A stretch of DNA of 64,000 nt from contig OY744609.1 in assembly GCA_963556255.1 (NCBI GenBank), positions 1,804,418-1,868,417 on the forward strand. Direction: 5' to 3'. The notes beneath the pieces were generated by a model. That model ran no database searches and had not been told where the DNA came from. It worked only from the letters and a program-made list of their open reading frames with translations. How positions within the stretch are numbered: the first letter of the stretch is position 1; each line of letters opens with the position of its first letter. The translations under genes and the position numbers were made by a program. Source of the stretch: Allolobophora icterica. Taxonomy: Eukaryota > Annelida > Clitellata > Crassiclitellata > Lumbricidae. Positions 20,396 through 30,829 of the stretch are shown here, piece by piece.

Positions 20396-21090
20396 TTGTA
20401 TGGTGTAAAGTCTCTGGTGTCAAACCACACTCAATGTTGGCGACACGTAGACACTATTGTTAAAGTTAAATTTTCGTATACTTGGGAGGATATATCAACG
20501 CGAAGGGCGAATCTGAGAAGGATGTGGAACGAAGAATTGGGTTGGCAAGAGGAATACTACAGGTGTGGAGTGCGAAGGAAATCAGCAGGACCACCAAAGT
20601 ACAGGTGTATGAGACACTTGTACTAAATGTATTACTATATAACTCGGAGACATGGACATTGAAGGAGGTGAAGAAAAGACAATTAAGGGTGTTCGAAATG
20701 GTATGTTTACGAAGGATAGTAGGAGTCACCAGAAGAGACCGGATAAGAAATACGGAGATACACAACAGACTGAATATACAGCAGGACATCGTGGACAGGA
20801 TAAGGATCAGGAGACTGCGCTATTTCGGCCATATATCAAAAATGTGAAATGAAAGATACCCGAATATAGCACTACACGTATACGTACATGGAGAGCGGAT
20901 GAGGGGGAAGACCAAGGTTGCGATGGATTGATGGGATTCGAGAGGACTGCAAGGATATGGGAATATCCGTGCAGGAAGCTACACAGAGAGCACAGGACAG
21001 GGAGAAGTGGAGACTCACCATAAATGAGCGGCTATTTCGTGCTGGGGCATCGCCAAAGCCATAAAGAAAGAAAAAAGAAAAGACTCTATT
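20396..21090 (+). pseudogene. RTE-like LINE reverse-transcriptase C-terminus
   Basis: The frame at 20482-20847 encodes GGYINAKGESEKDVERRIGL, VYETLVLNVLLYNSETWTLK, FEMVCLRRIVGVTRRDRIRN and RRLRYFGHISKM, then a stop. It continues with ERMRGKTKVAMD and decayed GRPR-type sequence to about 21060. It ends in an (AAAGAAAG)n tail at 21062-21083. The order LLY..ETW, FEM.CLR and RRLRYFGH.. identifies the C-terminal part of RTE-like elements. It differs from the 11.4-kb family. The 5' end is truncated. Confidence 0.8.
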
Positions 21091-21473
21091 GAAGGCCACG
21101 CTATTGTCTGCCTGTAGACCATAGTTACTGCGCCTTAAAACTAAACGTTATATCCACGAGCAACTGGGCACATTAATTCTAATTGTTATCACAGATTTAT
21201 ATAGCTCCTCTGCAAGAGAAGCTCATCAGAGGTGCTCTCGACCTAACGATGGAAAACCAGAATCGAACAGAATGGACTTCAAGCACTTACGGGAAAGATT
21301 TAGAAGCTCATGTCGTAAGATGCTAGGTAACCTATTCCAGAGACTTGGACCGACCACAGCGAAGCTTCTCTGCTGTGCTATGGAAGTTCTGGTTGAGGGA
21401 ACAACCAGGTCACCCTACGCAGCAGAGCGAAGAAATCTACGGCCAGGAATGGCTGACACTGAGAAATGCTGCT

Positions 21474-22620
21474 TCCTAAGGCAGAGTTTTTCAAACTGTG
21501 GTCCGCTGACCAAAAGGGGTCCGCGAAGGATTTGGCGGGGGTCCGCGAGAGCGTTCTGAAAACATTCATTAATGATTAACACTGCATGTTTTTTTAGCAT
21601 TAACAGCCTGTGTTTTCAAATTCATACACTGTATACTTGTTACCAGGGGCGTTTATCCCCCTAAGTCATTGGAGCAACTTCTCCTTTCCCCCTTCTTCTT
21701 CCCCTTCCCCTTCCTTCCCCTTTAAAATGGTTGCAAACCCACTGACAGATCTTCCCCCCACATTTTTTGGATGGAGCATTTGCTCCAAGGTTTTTATGGT
21801 GTAGACGCCTCTGCCTGTAACTGTATATGATCCATACGGGTCCCATTGGGTATTCGATCACACCGTTTTTGTGACGCTGCTGATAGTACTGTTATTCTTT
21901 GCATAGGCCTACTACAGCTATGTAAATAAAATGTATGCATGGTCACGCTACATTTTCAGTCTAATAGCCTAAAACGTGTGTGTGTGTTTTAATAAAATTT
22001 AATAAATAGTTTCTACTTATCGGCTGTTAATCCTTTTTGCACACAAGATAAGCGCGATGTATTTGTAATATGCTGTTCTATTTCCTAATTGTGTCAAATC
22101 TGGACTTGTAGAAATTTGTGGAATTAGCCTGATTTTAGCCTTTAAATGAACGATAATACAGAGTTCGCTGTAATATATCCTAAGTTTCCTAACTATATAA
22201 TTGTACTGTTTGTAGTACGAAATGGATAAGTTTTGGAACGTAAGAAAAAAGTGCTTATCCAAAATAGCAGCAAGAATTGACATTTTGTGCAAAGCAAGGC
22301 AAGCACATCCCGCCCAGTGCTCCCTCCCACTGACATGACATCGATTTTTGGCGAAAGCGATATTATTGATTTTAAAAAAATTGCTTGTTCCATAATTATT
22401 GCAGGAAGTTGATAACAATTTATTCAGTGTTACTTTTTATATTATAATAGGCCTAGTCCTCAGCGTAATAAGCAAGCTTACATTGTGGAAATAATCTGCC
22501 TGTTATTTTTATTAAATTTTAGGTGATAAATTTTACTTTTTAAATACTTGGGTCCGCAAGCTATGCCTAGCAAAAATAGGGGTCCCTGGTCCAAAAAGTT
22601 TGAAAACCTCTGTCCTAAGG
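21474..22620. mobile_element. hAT-type non-autonomous element, 1.1 kb, with perfect 8-bp duplication
   Basis: 21482-22612 begins CAGAGTTTTTCAAACTGTGG and ends CAAAAAGTTTGAAAACCTCTG, flanked by the exact duplication TCCTAAGG (21474-21481, 22613-22620). The subterminal GGTCCGC motifs (21499, 21535, 22550) recur in both ends. A frame at 22017-22418 on the minus strand has no transposase features. A smaller element is nested at 21644-21813. Confidence 0.85.
21636..21821. mobile_element. Small nested hAT-like MITE
   Basis: 21644-21813 begins CAGGGGCGTTTATCCCC and ends GGTGTAGACGCCTCTG, with flanks CTTGTTAC and CCTGTAAC that match at six of eight positions. It contains a CTTCCCCTTCC pyrimidine tract. 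It lies inside the 21482-22612 element, so it inserted later. Confidence 0.6.
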
Positions 22621-22784
22621 TCTTATATGCCTACATGTTGACGAACTGATCTTCTTGATGTTGATCGGATTAAGGCTTGGTGTTGGTGCGCCAACGGTTG
22701 ATACCCTGCGCTTTAGACACTGACACGACAGAGCTACTAATTACAATTACAATTAGTAATTAATAATAATAATGATATCAGATA
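22621..22784 (+). mobile_element. LINE/SINE-type 3' tail with (TTACAA)n end
   Basis: GATCTTCTTGATGTTGATCGG, GGTGCGCCAACGGTTGATACC, TTAGACACTGACACGAC, ending in ACTAATTACAATTACAATTAG. The same tail (GCCATCGGTTGATGCC, GCATTAGACACCGGC, AATTACAAT) occurs at 27760-27890, 32400-32505, 36905-37010 and 49270-49375, and inverted at 57690-57790. Confidence 0.6.
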
Positions 22785-22971
22785 TTTCTGAACAGGGCCG
22801 CATTAAGGCTAGTGCGGGTCCGGGTGCTGTGATTACCTATAGCCATCAGCGCGAGGCCCAATTACAAGTACAATAAAACAAATTAATGTACTTCCGAAAA
22901 TGCGGGCCCCTCAAAACTGCGGGCCCCGGTGCTGCAGCACCCTTAGAAATTAATGCGGGCCTGTTTCTGAA
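22785..22971. mobile_element. hAT-type MITE with perfect 8-bp duplication
   Basis: 22793-22963 begins CAGGGCCGCATTAAGG and ends TTAATGCGGGCCTG, flanked by the exact duplication TTTCTGAA (22785-22792, 22964-22971). The interior is 171 bp, with GGGCCC-rich motifs and a CTGCAGCACCCTTAG near the right end that also occurs at 7127-7142. Confidence 0.85.
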
Positions 22972-24240
22972 AGACTTTTCTCGAAAGATATTGAAAAGTT
23001 TAAAGCAATTTTACAACCTAATTCTTGTTTCACACTAATTGCAATAATGTTTGAATTTATCTTTCAGATGCGCTTCAATTCCATTAAAAACCGTGGATTA
23101 GTCGTGTGTTCCGCGTTACGAAATTCATACATCTGGAATCAGGTTTGTTTTGGAAGGTGTGAAAGGAGAAAAAGAGTTTAAACGAAATTTATGAATATAT
23201 TAAAAATTCAGTAATCTTAACAGTATTAGCTCCTTAAACCCTTTTAATATCGTAACCTTGTAAGATCCATCATGCTAACTTTGTGGTTGTGGTTGTGTTA
23301 ATTTTGTGCTATTCTAACTTTAGACAATGTGTCAGTTCTAACTTTAAAAATATGTAACTTTCTGTGATTTTCACACTGGAGCTCTAGCGCTTCCTCAATT
23401 CTGTTACTTAGCGTATTTTTTAATAACTTTAACTGTGTATAAACTTAAGGTAGCTTAAATCAAATCTATGCTCGCTCCAACTTTGATAGCTTTATATGAA
23501 AAGTTTAACTGTGATATTTATGTGTTAACGTTTAACCGTGCTGGTTAAAAAATTAACTTCATGAACTGGGTTTAAAATTTAACGGTCCTAAATTTGTATT
23601 AACTTAACTGCTCTAAAATCGTATAAACATAAGTTGTGTTAAATTCACAGTAGTATTACTAGTAGTTTATAATAACTAGATATATTCATTTTTTATTAAT
23701 TGTAACCAGATGCGTAGGATGCGAAATTTCAAATTTCAGTTTAAAAAGTTGATTTCTTGGCAATGATGATGATGATGATGCCGAAGACAACGAGGTGACA
23801 ACGGGGTACTTATAGTATGCTAACTCATAGGGTACTTTTAATATGGAGGTGATGATAATTAAAAGCTCTGATATAGTACAAAAAGTACTGTAATCACACT
23901 GAATAATGATACCAACACCTACCAACCTTATATACCTATCATTTAAAATATTTAAGCTTCATTTTAATATAGTTGCGCCCTGTGGCGTGTTTCGGGATTA
24001 TAGCACCATGCGCAAAATAAATAAGGATTCCACTATAATGCGCCGTTGAGCTGGCTTTGTTATATTAGGTGTATCTTGACGTCTTGGTAGCAATGTTCCG
24101 CCATGTGACGAATTTTGTAATATAATATGGCGAAAATTTAATAATTTGTACTGATAACTAAGACCTGGATTTCTTCTTAATTAATGCGCCACCTGGCGAT
24201 CTAATTATATTTTTATTACCTTACCTTATAATGTTCCCAT
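22972..24240. other. AT-rich DNA without recognisable genes
   Basis: Contains loose repetition of TAACTTTAA and GTTAACTTT phrases (23270-23640), a (GAT)n run at 23765-23780 and one unit of the TACTTATAGTATGCTAACTC repeat at 23806-23830. No convincing coding frame or RNA gene. Confidence 0.4.
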
Positions 24241-24261
24241 TTTTAGAGGTTATGCTCCTAC

Positions 24262-24562
24262 TAATACCCACTTTGGTGGCTATTATGGGCTCTACTATGC
24301 TAGCTCAAAGGTACTTTCATAGTAGGCTATTTCGTAAGGTACTTTTATAGTATGTTATCTCACAAGGTTCATTTATAGTACATTAGCGCATAAGGTGCTT
24401 GTAGCATGCTAATTCATGAGGTAGTTATATTCTACTAATTCATAAGGTCCTTACTTATAGGATAATCATGCTGTGCTAAATCACAATGTACTTACAGTAG
24501 TCTCATAAGGTACTTATAGTATGCTACCTCACAAAGTACTTAGGATTTGCTAACTCATGAAG
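24262..24562. repeat. Decayed about 29-bp minisatellite (CTCATAAGGTACTTATAGTATGCTA)
   Basis: Eight or nine degenerate direct units, for example CATAAGGTACTTATAGTATG near 24505 and GTAAGGTACTTTTATAGTATG near 24333. An outlying pair is at 23806-23850. Confidence 0.7.
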
Positions 24563-25195
24563 TATGACGTTGTAGATGTCACTGAAGAACACAAGAGCAT
24601 GCAGAAGCAACTTCCGACCGATGTGACTTGTTCCAGCTCTTTCCCTGAGACCTTAACCTGTGTCAGGTGATTCCGTCAGTTCACACCGGTCCTTGTCTCA
24701 GGGTAAGAGAGGGCGACTGATCCACTTCCGGTCAGCTCCCCCTAAGCTACCAGAACCCCTCTGGATCAACATCTACAGTATGGAACATTTTTCAGTAAGC
24801 CCAACTGCTTTTGTAGCTTCTATAGCGCCCGTGTATGTGTGGGTCACTCGTGTACTCTTCTTCAACACGTGTCTTCTGCAAATCGTCGTAATGCAGCTGC
24901 AGCGGTCCGTTGCTGCCTACTATGAAGGTCTCGAAATCATATTGGATTAGATTAGGTAAGATTATGTAAGATCAGGATTGAATAAGAGTAGATTAGATTA
25001 ATGTGGACCTACCTTCTTCCTTTCGTCTTGTCACAGCCGACCCAGAAAGCGGAAGTGACGTCAGAGAAATGCGGAAGACTCCGACTTCGCATTCAGAAGC
25101 CGTTACATCTGTACACGATTTTATAGCGCCATTACCCTGCTTAAGATTTACTGTCTCTTGTTTCGGTTATGTCTTTCGCTGTCTTTCCCTCTGCC
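24563..25195. other. Unassigned DNA
   Basis: A 96-codon plus frame at 24660-24950 and the head of another at 25003 have no family features. TTAGATTAGGTAAGATTATG-type short direct repeats lie at 24947-24990. Confidence 0.3.
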
Positions 25196-25335
25196 TCCCT
25201 TTCAGCGTCCCTCTCTCTCTCTCTGTCTCTGTCTCTTTCTCTCTTACTCTCTGTCTCTGTATCTCTGTCTCTATCTATCTGTCTGTCTGTCTCTCTTTCT
25301 CTCTCCTTAATGCTATCTGTCTGTATCTGTCTCTC
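25196..25335. repeat. (TCTC/TGTC)n microsatellite
   Basis: Pyrimidine-rich CTCTCTCTCTGTCTCTG followed by a CTGTCTGTCTGT tract. It accounts for the Ser-Leu-Cys rich frame across it. Confidence 0.85.
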
Positions 25336-25489
25336 ACGCGCTTAAATACAAATATGCACACTCACAAACGACCCTACAAATACACATATAGGCTTACTCA
25401 GACAACTAAACTCGAAACACACGCTTACCTATACACCTACATTCAGCAACAGGTAGACCCATCGACTGAATGACACACATATACAAACG

Positions 25490-26440
25490 CATACACTTAG
25501 ACATCCACTAAAGAACGCACAACGTACGAGGATCCACATTCTACATGCAGCGCCGGTCGTAGCTCGAAATTCCTAGAGCTCGTTATGTTCCAACTAATCC
25601 GTAACGGGTTCCGTTGTCTCTGGACCGACGGAAAATGAATATCTACGTCCGGATCCTCAGCTCCGACCGTTGGATCGCATCCACGCAACAGAGTTCTAAT
25701 TATTCAATTACGGGACTTTGCCGCGACACGTCCGAACCTCGTCGCGTTCCGGAGGACCAGCTCCGTCAACTCCCCCAATCCGGCTGCTCTAATTATCACA
25801 TTGACTCTTGAGGGGCAGTGTAAATCAGTTTCCCCGACCGACGAGGGTCTTACGGAGGTAATGGGACTCCGTCCACCCACGTAGCGAAATCCGACCGCCT
25901 TGGGATTCCCAGCACGCCGTCAGTCGCAAATCCGTTTGCGTTATCCCGACTTTGTCGGGGTGTAAATCACTTAGGGGAAGCCACAGCAACGAGGCAATCC
26001 CGTTCGGACTTGGAGTGTCGTCCTGACTGCTCGTTACCTTAATGGCCTCAGCGGTGGAATGGTCATTTCGCAGCCCTGTTGGCGAGAACTGACCGCCTAC
26101 TGGTACCTGCTGTTCGCTCCAGCCACACCGCGTGGCACTCCCCTCGTGCTTAAGAGACCTATAAGAGCACACGAGGGACGCTGAGAGTTCAGAAGAACCT
26201 TGGAATCGAGAAGCAAACGTCGTCTACTGAACGATCGGAAGTCAAGCGATTTTCTGAAACAGAACTACTTGCAAACATCGTCTGACAACTCTTCTGACGC
26301 CTGACATCGTCAGCCTCTGACATCTCTGACGTCTGACGGTTCGTCGTTGATAGTATCGACCGACACAGACAATCGGTGAGTTGCTATTTGTCGTTCGGAT
26401 GTTTCCGGTCAACGTTTTCGATCTGGCTGGTGCCACTTCT
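25490..26440. other. CpG-bearing segment without recognised gene
   Basis: Noticeably richer in CG dinucleotides than its surroundings (for example CGCGACACGTCCGAACC, CGTCGCGTTCCGG, CCGACCGACGAGG). It has no long coding frame with family features, and the three frames over 60 codons are on opposite strands. It lies 1.6-2.5 kb upstream of CCK-type copy 1 and could be an unmethylated promoter or 5' non-coding exon. Short CTGACN repeats occur at 26278-26340. No function is claimed. Confidence 0.3.
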
Positions 26441-26489
26441 CGATAGTTGGTCTCAAAATTTTGGTTCTCTATATATCGATGCTCACGAG

Positions 26490-26640
26490 TGAAAAGTTTT
26501 AGAATATGGGATTCCCTGCCTTCTCAGGATTCACGATATAAAGGTCCTACCACCTTGAATTCTCTGCGTTCTTGGGTTTCGCAATATAAAGATTCTACCA
26601 TCTGGGAATCTCAGCATTCTCATATTCGCGCCTCTCGCTG
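26490..26640. repeat. Tandem repeat of about 50 bp, roughly three units
   Basis: The unit, close to GGAATTCTCTGCGTTCTTGGG plus TTTCGCAATATAAAGATTCTACCATCT, starts near 26508, 26556 and 26605 with moderate divergence. Confidence 0.65.
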
Positions 26641-26686
26641 AGCCTTTATAGTAATGTATCATTATTACACATTTATTAAGTGCCAC

Positions 26687-26848
26687 TATAATCTAAATAC
26701 CAAGCATCGATCGATGGAGCAGAGCAATTGTGAGTGCAGGACTTGCTCAAGGTCCCTACATCCTAACCGTCGCAGGGCAGGAGGCTCGAACCCGAACTCT
26801 CTGCGTTACAAGGCGAACGACCTAACCAATCGGCCACCGTAACCCATA
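26687..26848 (-). mobile_element. tRNA-derived SINE, family 2 (inverted copy)
   Basis: Minus strand: CCGATTGGTTAGGTCGTTCGCC (box A), GGGTTCGAGCCTCC (box B), then GACCTTGAGCAAGTCC, CACTCACAATTGCTC and CCATCGATCGATGCTTGG. This is the best preserved head of the family; its box B is nearly consensus. Confidence 0.75.
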
Positions 26849-27456
26849 GCATTGTGTTGTGTTGTTATGTAGTGAAGTGTGTTATAGATAATACTTCGCC
26901 AATCAACTTCATCGAGATCACTTGAAGTACCTTAGTAAGAATGCTACTCTGCTACCACTTCACTATCTCTGTTGCTTTTCCTGCAAATGTGGTTACTTTC
27001 AGAATTAGTTGCCTCAGTAGTTTTGCCCATTCGCTACTAAATTAAATGTTATCAGTGAAGTTGTTGGTGCCACTACCATTGCTCAGATTTCAGAACTCGA
27101 CTGAAGACTCACCTGAGTAGTTGATGATAGGCGGTAACCAGAGCAGTCACTCCAAACAGAGTTTGGGTTCCAGTACAGTTACCATCTATTATCAACTATT
27201 CACCTGTTTGAATTTCCTTATCTTCATTTATGTTTTCTCTCATCCATCGCATTTCATTTGGACTTGGTAATCGTAAACTCAACATTTCTAAAGCACTACG
27301 CTAAAGCTTATTCACGAGCGCTGCGATCATCTGGGCAATAACTTTGATTGTGACTGTCGTTCTTGACAACGTTGAAGCTGTTGCTGCTATCAACCTCCGA
27401 GTTAGTCGTTGTTAAAATTGGCTTCCTGTTCACCAAAAGATTTGTTTCATAAATCA

Positions 27457-27554
27457 CTGAGCCCAAGAACAGTGATCCACTATACTACTTATTCAAAGAG
27501 GTCGTCTGAGCCCAAGAACAGTGATTCACTATACTAATTATTCAAAGAGGTCGT
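27457..27554. repeat. 49-bp tandem duplication
   Basis: Two nearly identical units starting CTGAGCCCAAGAACAGTG (27457 and 27506). Confidence 0.85.
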
Positions 27555-27569
27555 CTGATGTCTTTTTCT

Positions 27570-27895
27570 GGTCATACCTAAATCAAGAATTGTTCTTGGT
27601 GAACGAACTTTTCTGTTGCTGGACCTAGTTATTTGGAACTCTCCCTATGTCAGTGCGCTCTGCTCAGTCGCTTGTGTCATTTCATTGTCCAACTTAAGAC
27701 ATATCTTTTGCAATTGGCTAATCCGCCACTGGCTCTCCCTTTGCCTTAGCTCACTGATCTTTCTGAATATTAAACTGATTACGGCTTTGGTTGGTGTGGC
27801 AGTTGTGCCATCGGTTGATGGCCTGTGCATTAGACACCGGCGCAATTGAAGTTACTAATTACAATAATATTACAATGCACTACAATACTACACAA
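27570..27895 (+). mobile_element. LINE 3' end upstream of CCK-type copy 1
   Basis: Decayed codons of an L2-type C-terminus (GERTFLLLDL, WNS, SAQS, LRHIF in shifting frames) are followed by the dispersed tail GCCATCGGTTGATGGCC, GCATTAGACACCGGCGC and AATTACAATAAT. It is shared, with deletions, with 32220-32505 and 36720-37010 upstream of copies 2 and 3, so it was part of the block before duplication. Confidence 0.6.
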
Positions 27896-27929
27896 CTGAA
27901 CTTTATTTACGCATTAAGCACCGATGTCA

Positions 27930-27939
27930 TATATATAAG
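27930..27939 (+). promoter_or_regulatory. TATA-like box of CCK-type copy 1
   Basis: TATATATAAG ends 57 bp before the start codon. Equivalent TATAAAT boxes stand at the same place in copies 2 and 3, and the sequence between box and ATG is conserved. The TSS would fall near 27960-27970, giving a short 5' leader. An acceptor-like TTTACAG just before AATAAC (27983) leaves open a spliced leader instead. Confidence 0.5.
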
Positions 27940-27995
27940 CTACTAATTAATATCAATTAATAAAACATACGTTACATTTACAGAATAACTCGACA

Positions 27996-28364
27996 ATGTT
28001 CGTCAACCGGGTTGCACTGGCTTCCATGGTGGCCGGCCTGGTCGCCATCCTGGCCTGCACCCTCGTCCTGTCAGCAGGGACTGCGTCAGGAAACGTCGAC
28101 CAGGCGTCGAAGTCCCAGACAGTTCGGCTGACGAAACTCCTGGACGAGGTCCGCCGTCTCTCGGAGCTCAATCGCCTCGTCGAGCTGAAGGTCCAGCAGG
28201 CGCTGCTCGGCGCGGACGGTGGGTCCCTCGTCGACCAGAAGAGAGAGGCGTCCTGGGACATGGACTACGGATGGGGAGGCGGTAGGTTCGGTAAGAGGAT
28301 GGACAGTCTTGGTATCGCCGGTCGGTTCGGACGCAGCGTTAACGAAGACCCCAGCAACCACTGA
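27996..28364 (+). CDS. Cholecystokinin/sulfakinin-type neuropeptide precursor, copy 1 (complete)
   Basis: 122-residue prepropeptide in one exon. Residues 1-32 form a signal peptide: basic start, long hydrophobic core VAGLVAILACTLVLSAG, small residues before N33. A Leu-rich spacer follows (33-81), possibly a short helix (LLDEVRRLSELNRLVEL). K82-R83 precedes peptide 1, EASWDMDYGWGGGRF, then G99 (amide donor) and K100-R101. Peptide 2, MDSLGIAGRF, is followed by G112 and a single R113, then a nine-residue tail. Y91 lies in an acidic context (D88, D90) suited to sulfation. The DYG.GGGRF-amide form is known to me from bivalve CCK-type peptides; family assignment by motif is strong. Expected product: secreted amidated peptides acting on CCK-type receptors, often in feeding and gut control. 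Confidence 0.88.
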   Translation: MFVNRVALASMVAGLVAILACTLVLSAGTASGNVDQASKSQTVRLTKLLDEVRRLSELNRLVELKVQQALLGADGGSLVDQKREASWDMDYGWGGGRFGKRMDSLGIAGRFGRSVNEDPSNH

Positions 28365-28387
28365 AGGACCAAAGACTCTATGGTAGT

Positions 28388-28432
28388 GCCAGTTCCAAGG
28401 CTGAAAAAGGAGGAGGGCAACGTCAACGGTCC
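28388..28432 (+). repeat. Module A fragment in the 3' UTR of the CCK-type unit
   Basis: AGTGCCAGTTCCAAGGCTG, then GGAGGAGGGCAACGTCAACGG, immediately after the stop codon. It is conserved in all four units (32980, 37480 and 38860 regions), so the transcripts are predicted to carry this dispersed module. Confidence 0.6.
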
Positions 28433-28905
28433 TGGCAGCCAAAAGATATCGAAAGAACTGGAAACTACTTCTAAGACTCTTGACCGTCCTTGATTCAAAG
28501 TGGCTACACCCCAGTAGCTGCTATATACAAATGCTCTTTTTCTTTAAGACTAGCGCTAGAAAATGCGGCATTCAGAACTCTGTACACACAAAGCAATTCA
28601 AGATGGACGGATTTGTTAAGAAGAGGGCTATACAACGGATTGTCGAGACATGGGCTAGAAAAGTGCAATATTCAGTCCGCTATATCTGTATGGAATACTA
28701 ATCAAATACAATGGATAGTTGTAATTAAACTTGCGCTATACTAAAGCATCTGTGGTTAAGACCAGCGCTACATAAGCGAAACAGTTAGTTTTTGGTGATG
28801 GAACCAAGTCCTGTCCATATCCGTCCCAACGCAATTTGACAGTTTATCTATTATTTTTTAAATGCACGATTTCTAAACGCTATTGAAACGGTTTAAGTTT
28901 GTTTT

Positions 28906-28911
28906 AATAAA
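28906..28911 (+). terminator. Polyadenylation signal AATAAA, copy 1
   Basis: AATAAA in TTTGTTTTAATAAAGATTC, about 540 bp after the stop. It is conserved with its flanks at 33528, 38024 and 39389 in the other units, which supports use as the shared 3' end. Confidence 0.6.
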
Positions 28912-28999
28912 GATTCTAAACTCTACTTTTGAACGCTGCTGGTGTTATTGGTGTTCACGACTTCAATTTTATGTTACTGTTTTAGATCTAAATGACCAT

Positions 29000-29605
29000 A
29001 GTAGCATAAGGTGAGAGAGAGAGAGTGAAATGAGAGGAGAGAGCGAGACGGAACCATGAGAGTATGAATCTGAGTGAGAGAGTAAGAAAAAGGAGAGAGT
29101 GAGACAGATGGTGAAAGAGAGAAAGGGAATGAGTGAGACAGAGATTGAGACAAAGCAGTGGCGTCACTAGGGCTGGTGTCACCCGGTGCGGTAAGTCATG
29201 GTGTCACCCTCAAAAAAAAAGATGACTTTTTTTAGGAATTCGTCTCCCAAAAAACCTTTTAGGATTTCATCTCCCAAAAAAAGTTGATTACCTTTTTTTT
29301 TTTTTTTTTTTTTAGTCATCCGCCTGTTTTTGTACTTCTTACATCCTTCTTTTCCGGTCTCCAACCATAATGCCATCATTACCTCTTTACCTTTGACAGG
29401 AATTCGTCTCCCAAAAAAAGTGATGACCCCTCATGTTTAAAAAAAAATGTTTTTCTCATCTTGGGTGTCACCCCCCTCCTAGGGTGTCACCCGGTGCGGT
29501 CCGCACCCCCCACACCCCCCTAGTGACGCCACTGAGACAGAGAGTGACAGAAAGAGAGAATGACAGTGAAAGAGAGATAGTGAGAGAAAGAGAGTGATAG
29601 AAACT
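29000..29605. repeat. (GA)n-rich low-complexity tail of unit 1, interrupted by a hAT MITE
   Basis: Imperfect GAGAGAGTGAGAC repeats at 29010-29150 and 29535-29605. Matching tails follow the other units at 33633-33860, 38135-38208 and 39505-39725. Confidence 0.8.
29148..29542. mobile_element. hAT-type MITE in unit 1 only
   Basis: 29156-29534 begins CAGTGGCGTCACTAGGG and ends CCCCTAGTGACGCCACTG. The flanks are AGACAAAG (29148-29155) and AGACAGAG (29535-29542; one mismatch). The equivalent point in unit 2 (near 33790) is an uninterrupted ATTGAGACAGAGAGTGACAG, an empty site proving insertion after duplication. The interior holds direct repeats of GGAATTCGTCTCCCAAAAAA and a poly-T run. Confidence 0.9.
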
Positions 29606-30604
29606 TCCTGACCTAATTTACCTGACCTTAACGTAACCTACTTACCTCAGCTATATTACATCATAGTTAAAACAACAACTTGTTTTACTTGTAAACAGAA
29701 CACATATACAGAGCCTCTTGGGATCTTAATTAGGCGCTCGGTGTCTTAATTAATTTGATGTATATTATTGGGCGCCGTAGAGACTTTTACGACATCGTTA
29801 AACTGTAAGACGAGAAGAAACCCCAGGCCAATATTCCTGGAGAAACATGCATATACTTGGCAGGTGGCTCAACCTGTCAACATATCAACCAACATTTGGA
29901 CTCAATTAGCGTTCAGTTTGGATAACATGTGGATCACAAATTGAGTAATTGTACAAAGGTGCCAGAAACCGACATTTTGGTTAGAAACGAAAGCAGGTAA
30001 CCTAGATTTTCAAACAAATATATCTGTTTTTATTAAGGTTATACATTGTCGATTCATTTAATCCTAGTCTGGGCGCCAAAATAAATAAATGCTATTAATG
30101 CTAGAAATATCATCAGTTAGCAAAACAATGCACAGTAAACATGATCAGAGCCACCATCGGTGTTAATTAGTTTTGTTAATTATTAATTAGTTAATTAATT
30201 ATATTTGTCTTTTGTTTTTGAATATGTGTGCGTGTGTAGGTGTAGGTGTGTATGTGTCTTAAATTTATTTTTTCTGTTTACATTTACATTTTTATATTTA
30301 CATTGAATAAGATTTCCTTCGTATACCAAAAAGCCAAAATTGTGGACTTTCGTTTTTTTTCTTGGTGTTTTCAAATACGTAAATGGACGTCACGTGATTC
30401 CAATTTGCTTTTCAACTAAAATAGAAAAGAAATCCGATTTTTTTTCATTTCTTCAGAGAAAAACTTAAGTGGCTAATTTTTTTAATTTCGTTGTTCTTTA
30501 GGATTAAAAGAAGCAAATAACCCAGAAACTATCTGCTTGCAACGTTTGCAGACCAAAGATCGCCTTCGCTATGGAAGAGTTTAACTCAATTTTTTTATTC
30601 CGCA
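29606..30604. other. Unit 1 distal flank, no gene
   Basis: 29640-29945 aligns with unit 4 (39790-40565: GGCAGGTGGCTCAACCTGTCA). Beyond that, the AT-rich DNA to 30604 shows no recognisable feature apart from short TTAATTA and GTGTAGGTGTAGG repeats near 30170-30250. Confidence 0.45.
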
Positions 30605-30800
30605 TAGGACTCGATAGTGCAGTGGTTATAGCGTGCTGTACAGTAGCCTACTGCTGTACTGCAAAACCAGCGTTGCATGCAGCCGTTGCCTTGGCACAAG
30701 GCTGCTTCATCTAGGCGACGGAACTGTACATCTTCGAGGTTCTCGTAACAGTCCATGTTCTGGTTCGAACCTCCCGCCCCTGACTGCAATCGCACAATGT
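30605..30800 (+). mobile_element. tRNA-like SINE fragment in the unit 2 upstream region
   Basis: Box A-like GCAGTGGTTATAGCGTGCTG near 30619 and box B-like CTGGTTCGAACCTCCCGCCC near 30762 are separated by about 140 bp rather than the usual 35, so a segment has been inserted. The right part recurs at 35045-35140. Confidence 0.45.
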
Positions 30801-30829
30801 GATTTTGGATGGTAGGAGCGTGGAGAATC

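Noticed and set aside
24660..24950. 96-codon frame as a gene
   Set aside because: No domain, signal, homologous copy or splice context; chance frame remains the best reading.
27953..28498. Minus-strand Ser/Arg-rich frames opposite each CCK-type gene
   Set aside because: Recur only because the plus-strand coding sequence is duplicated; no features of their own.
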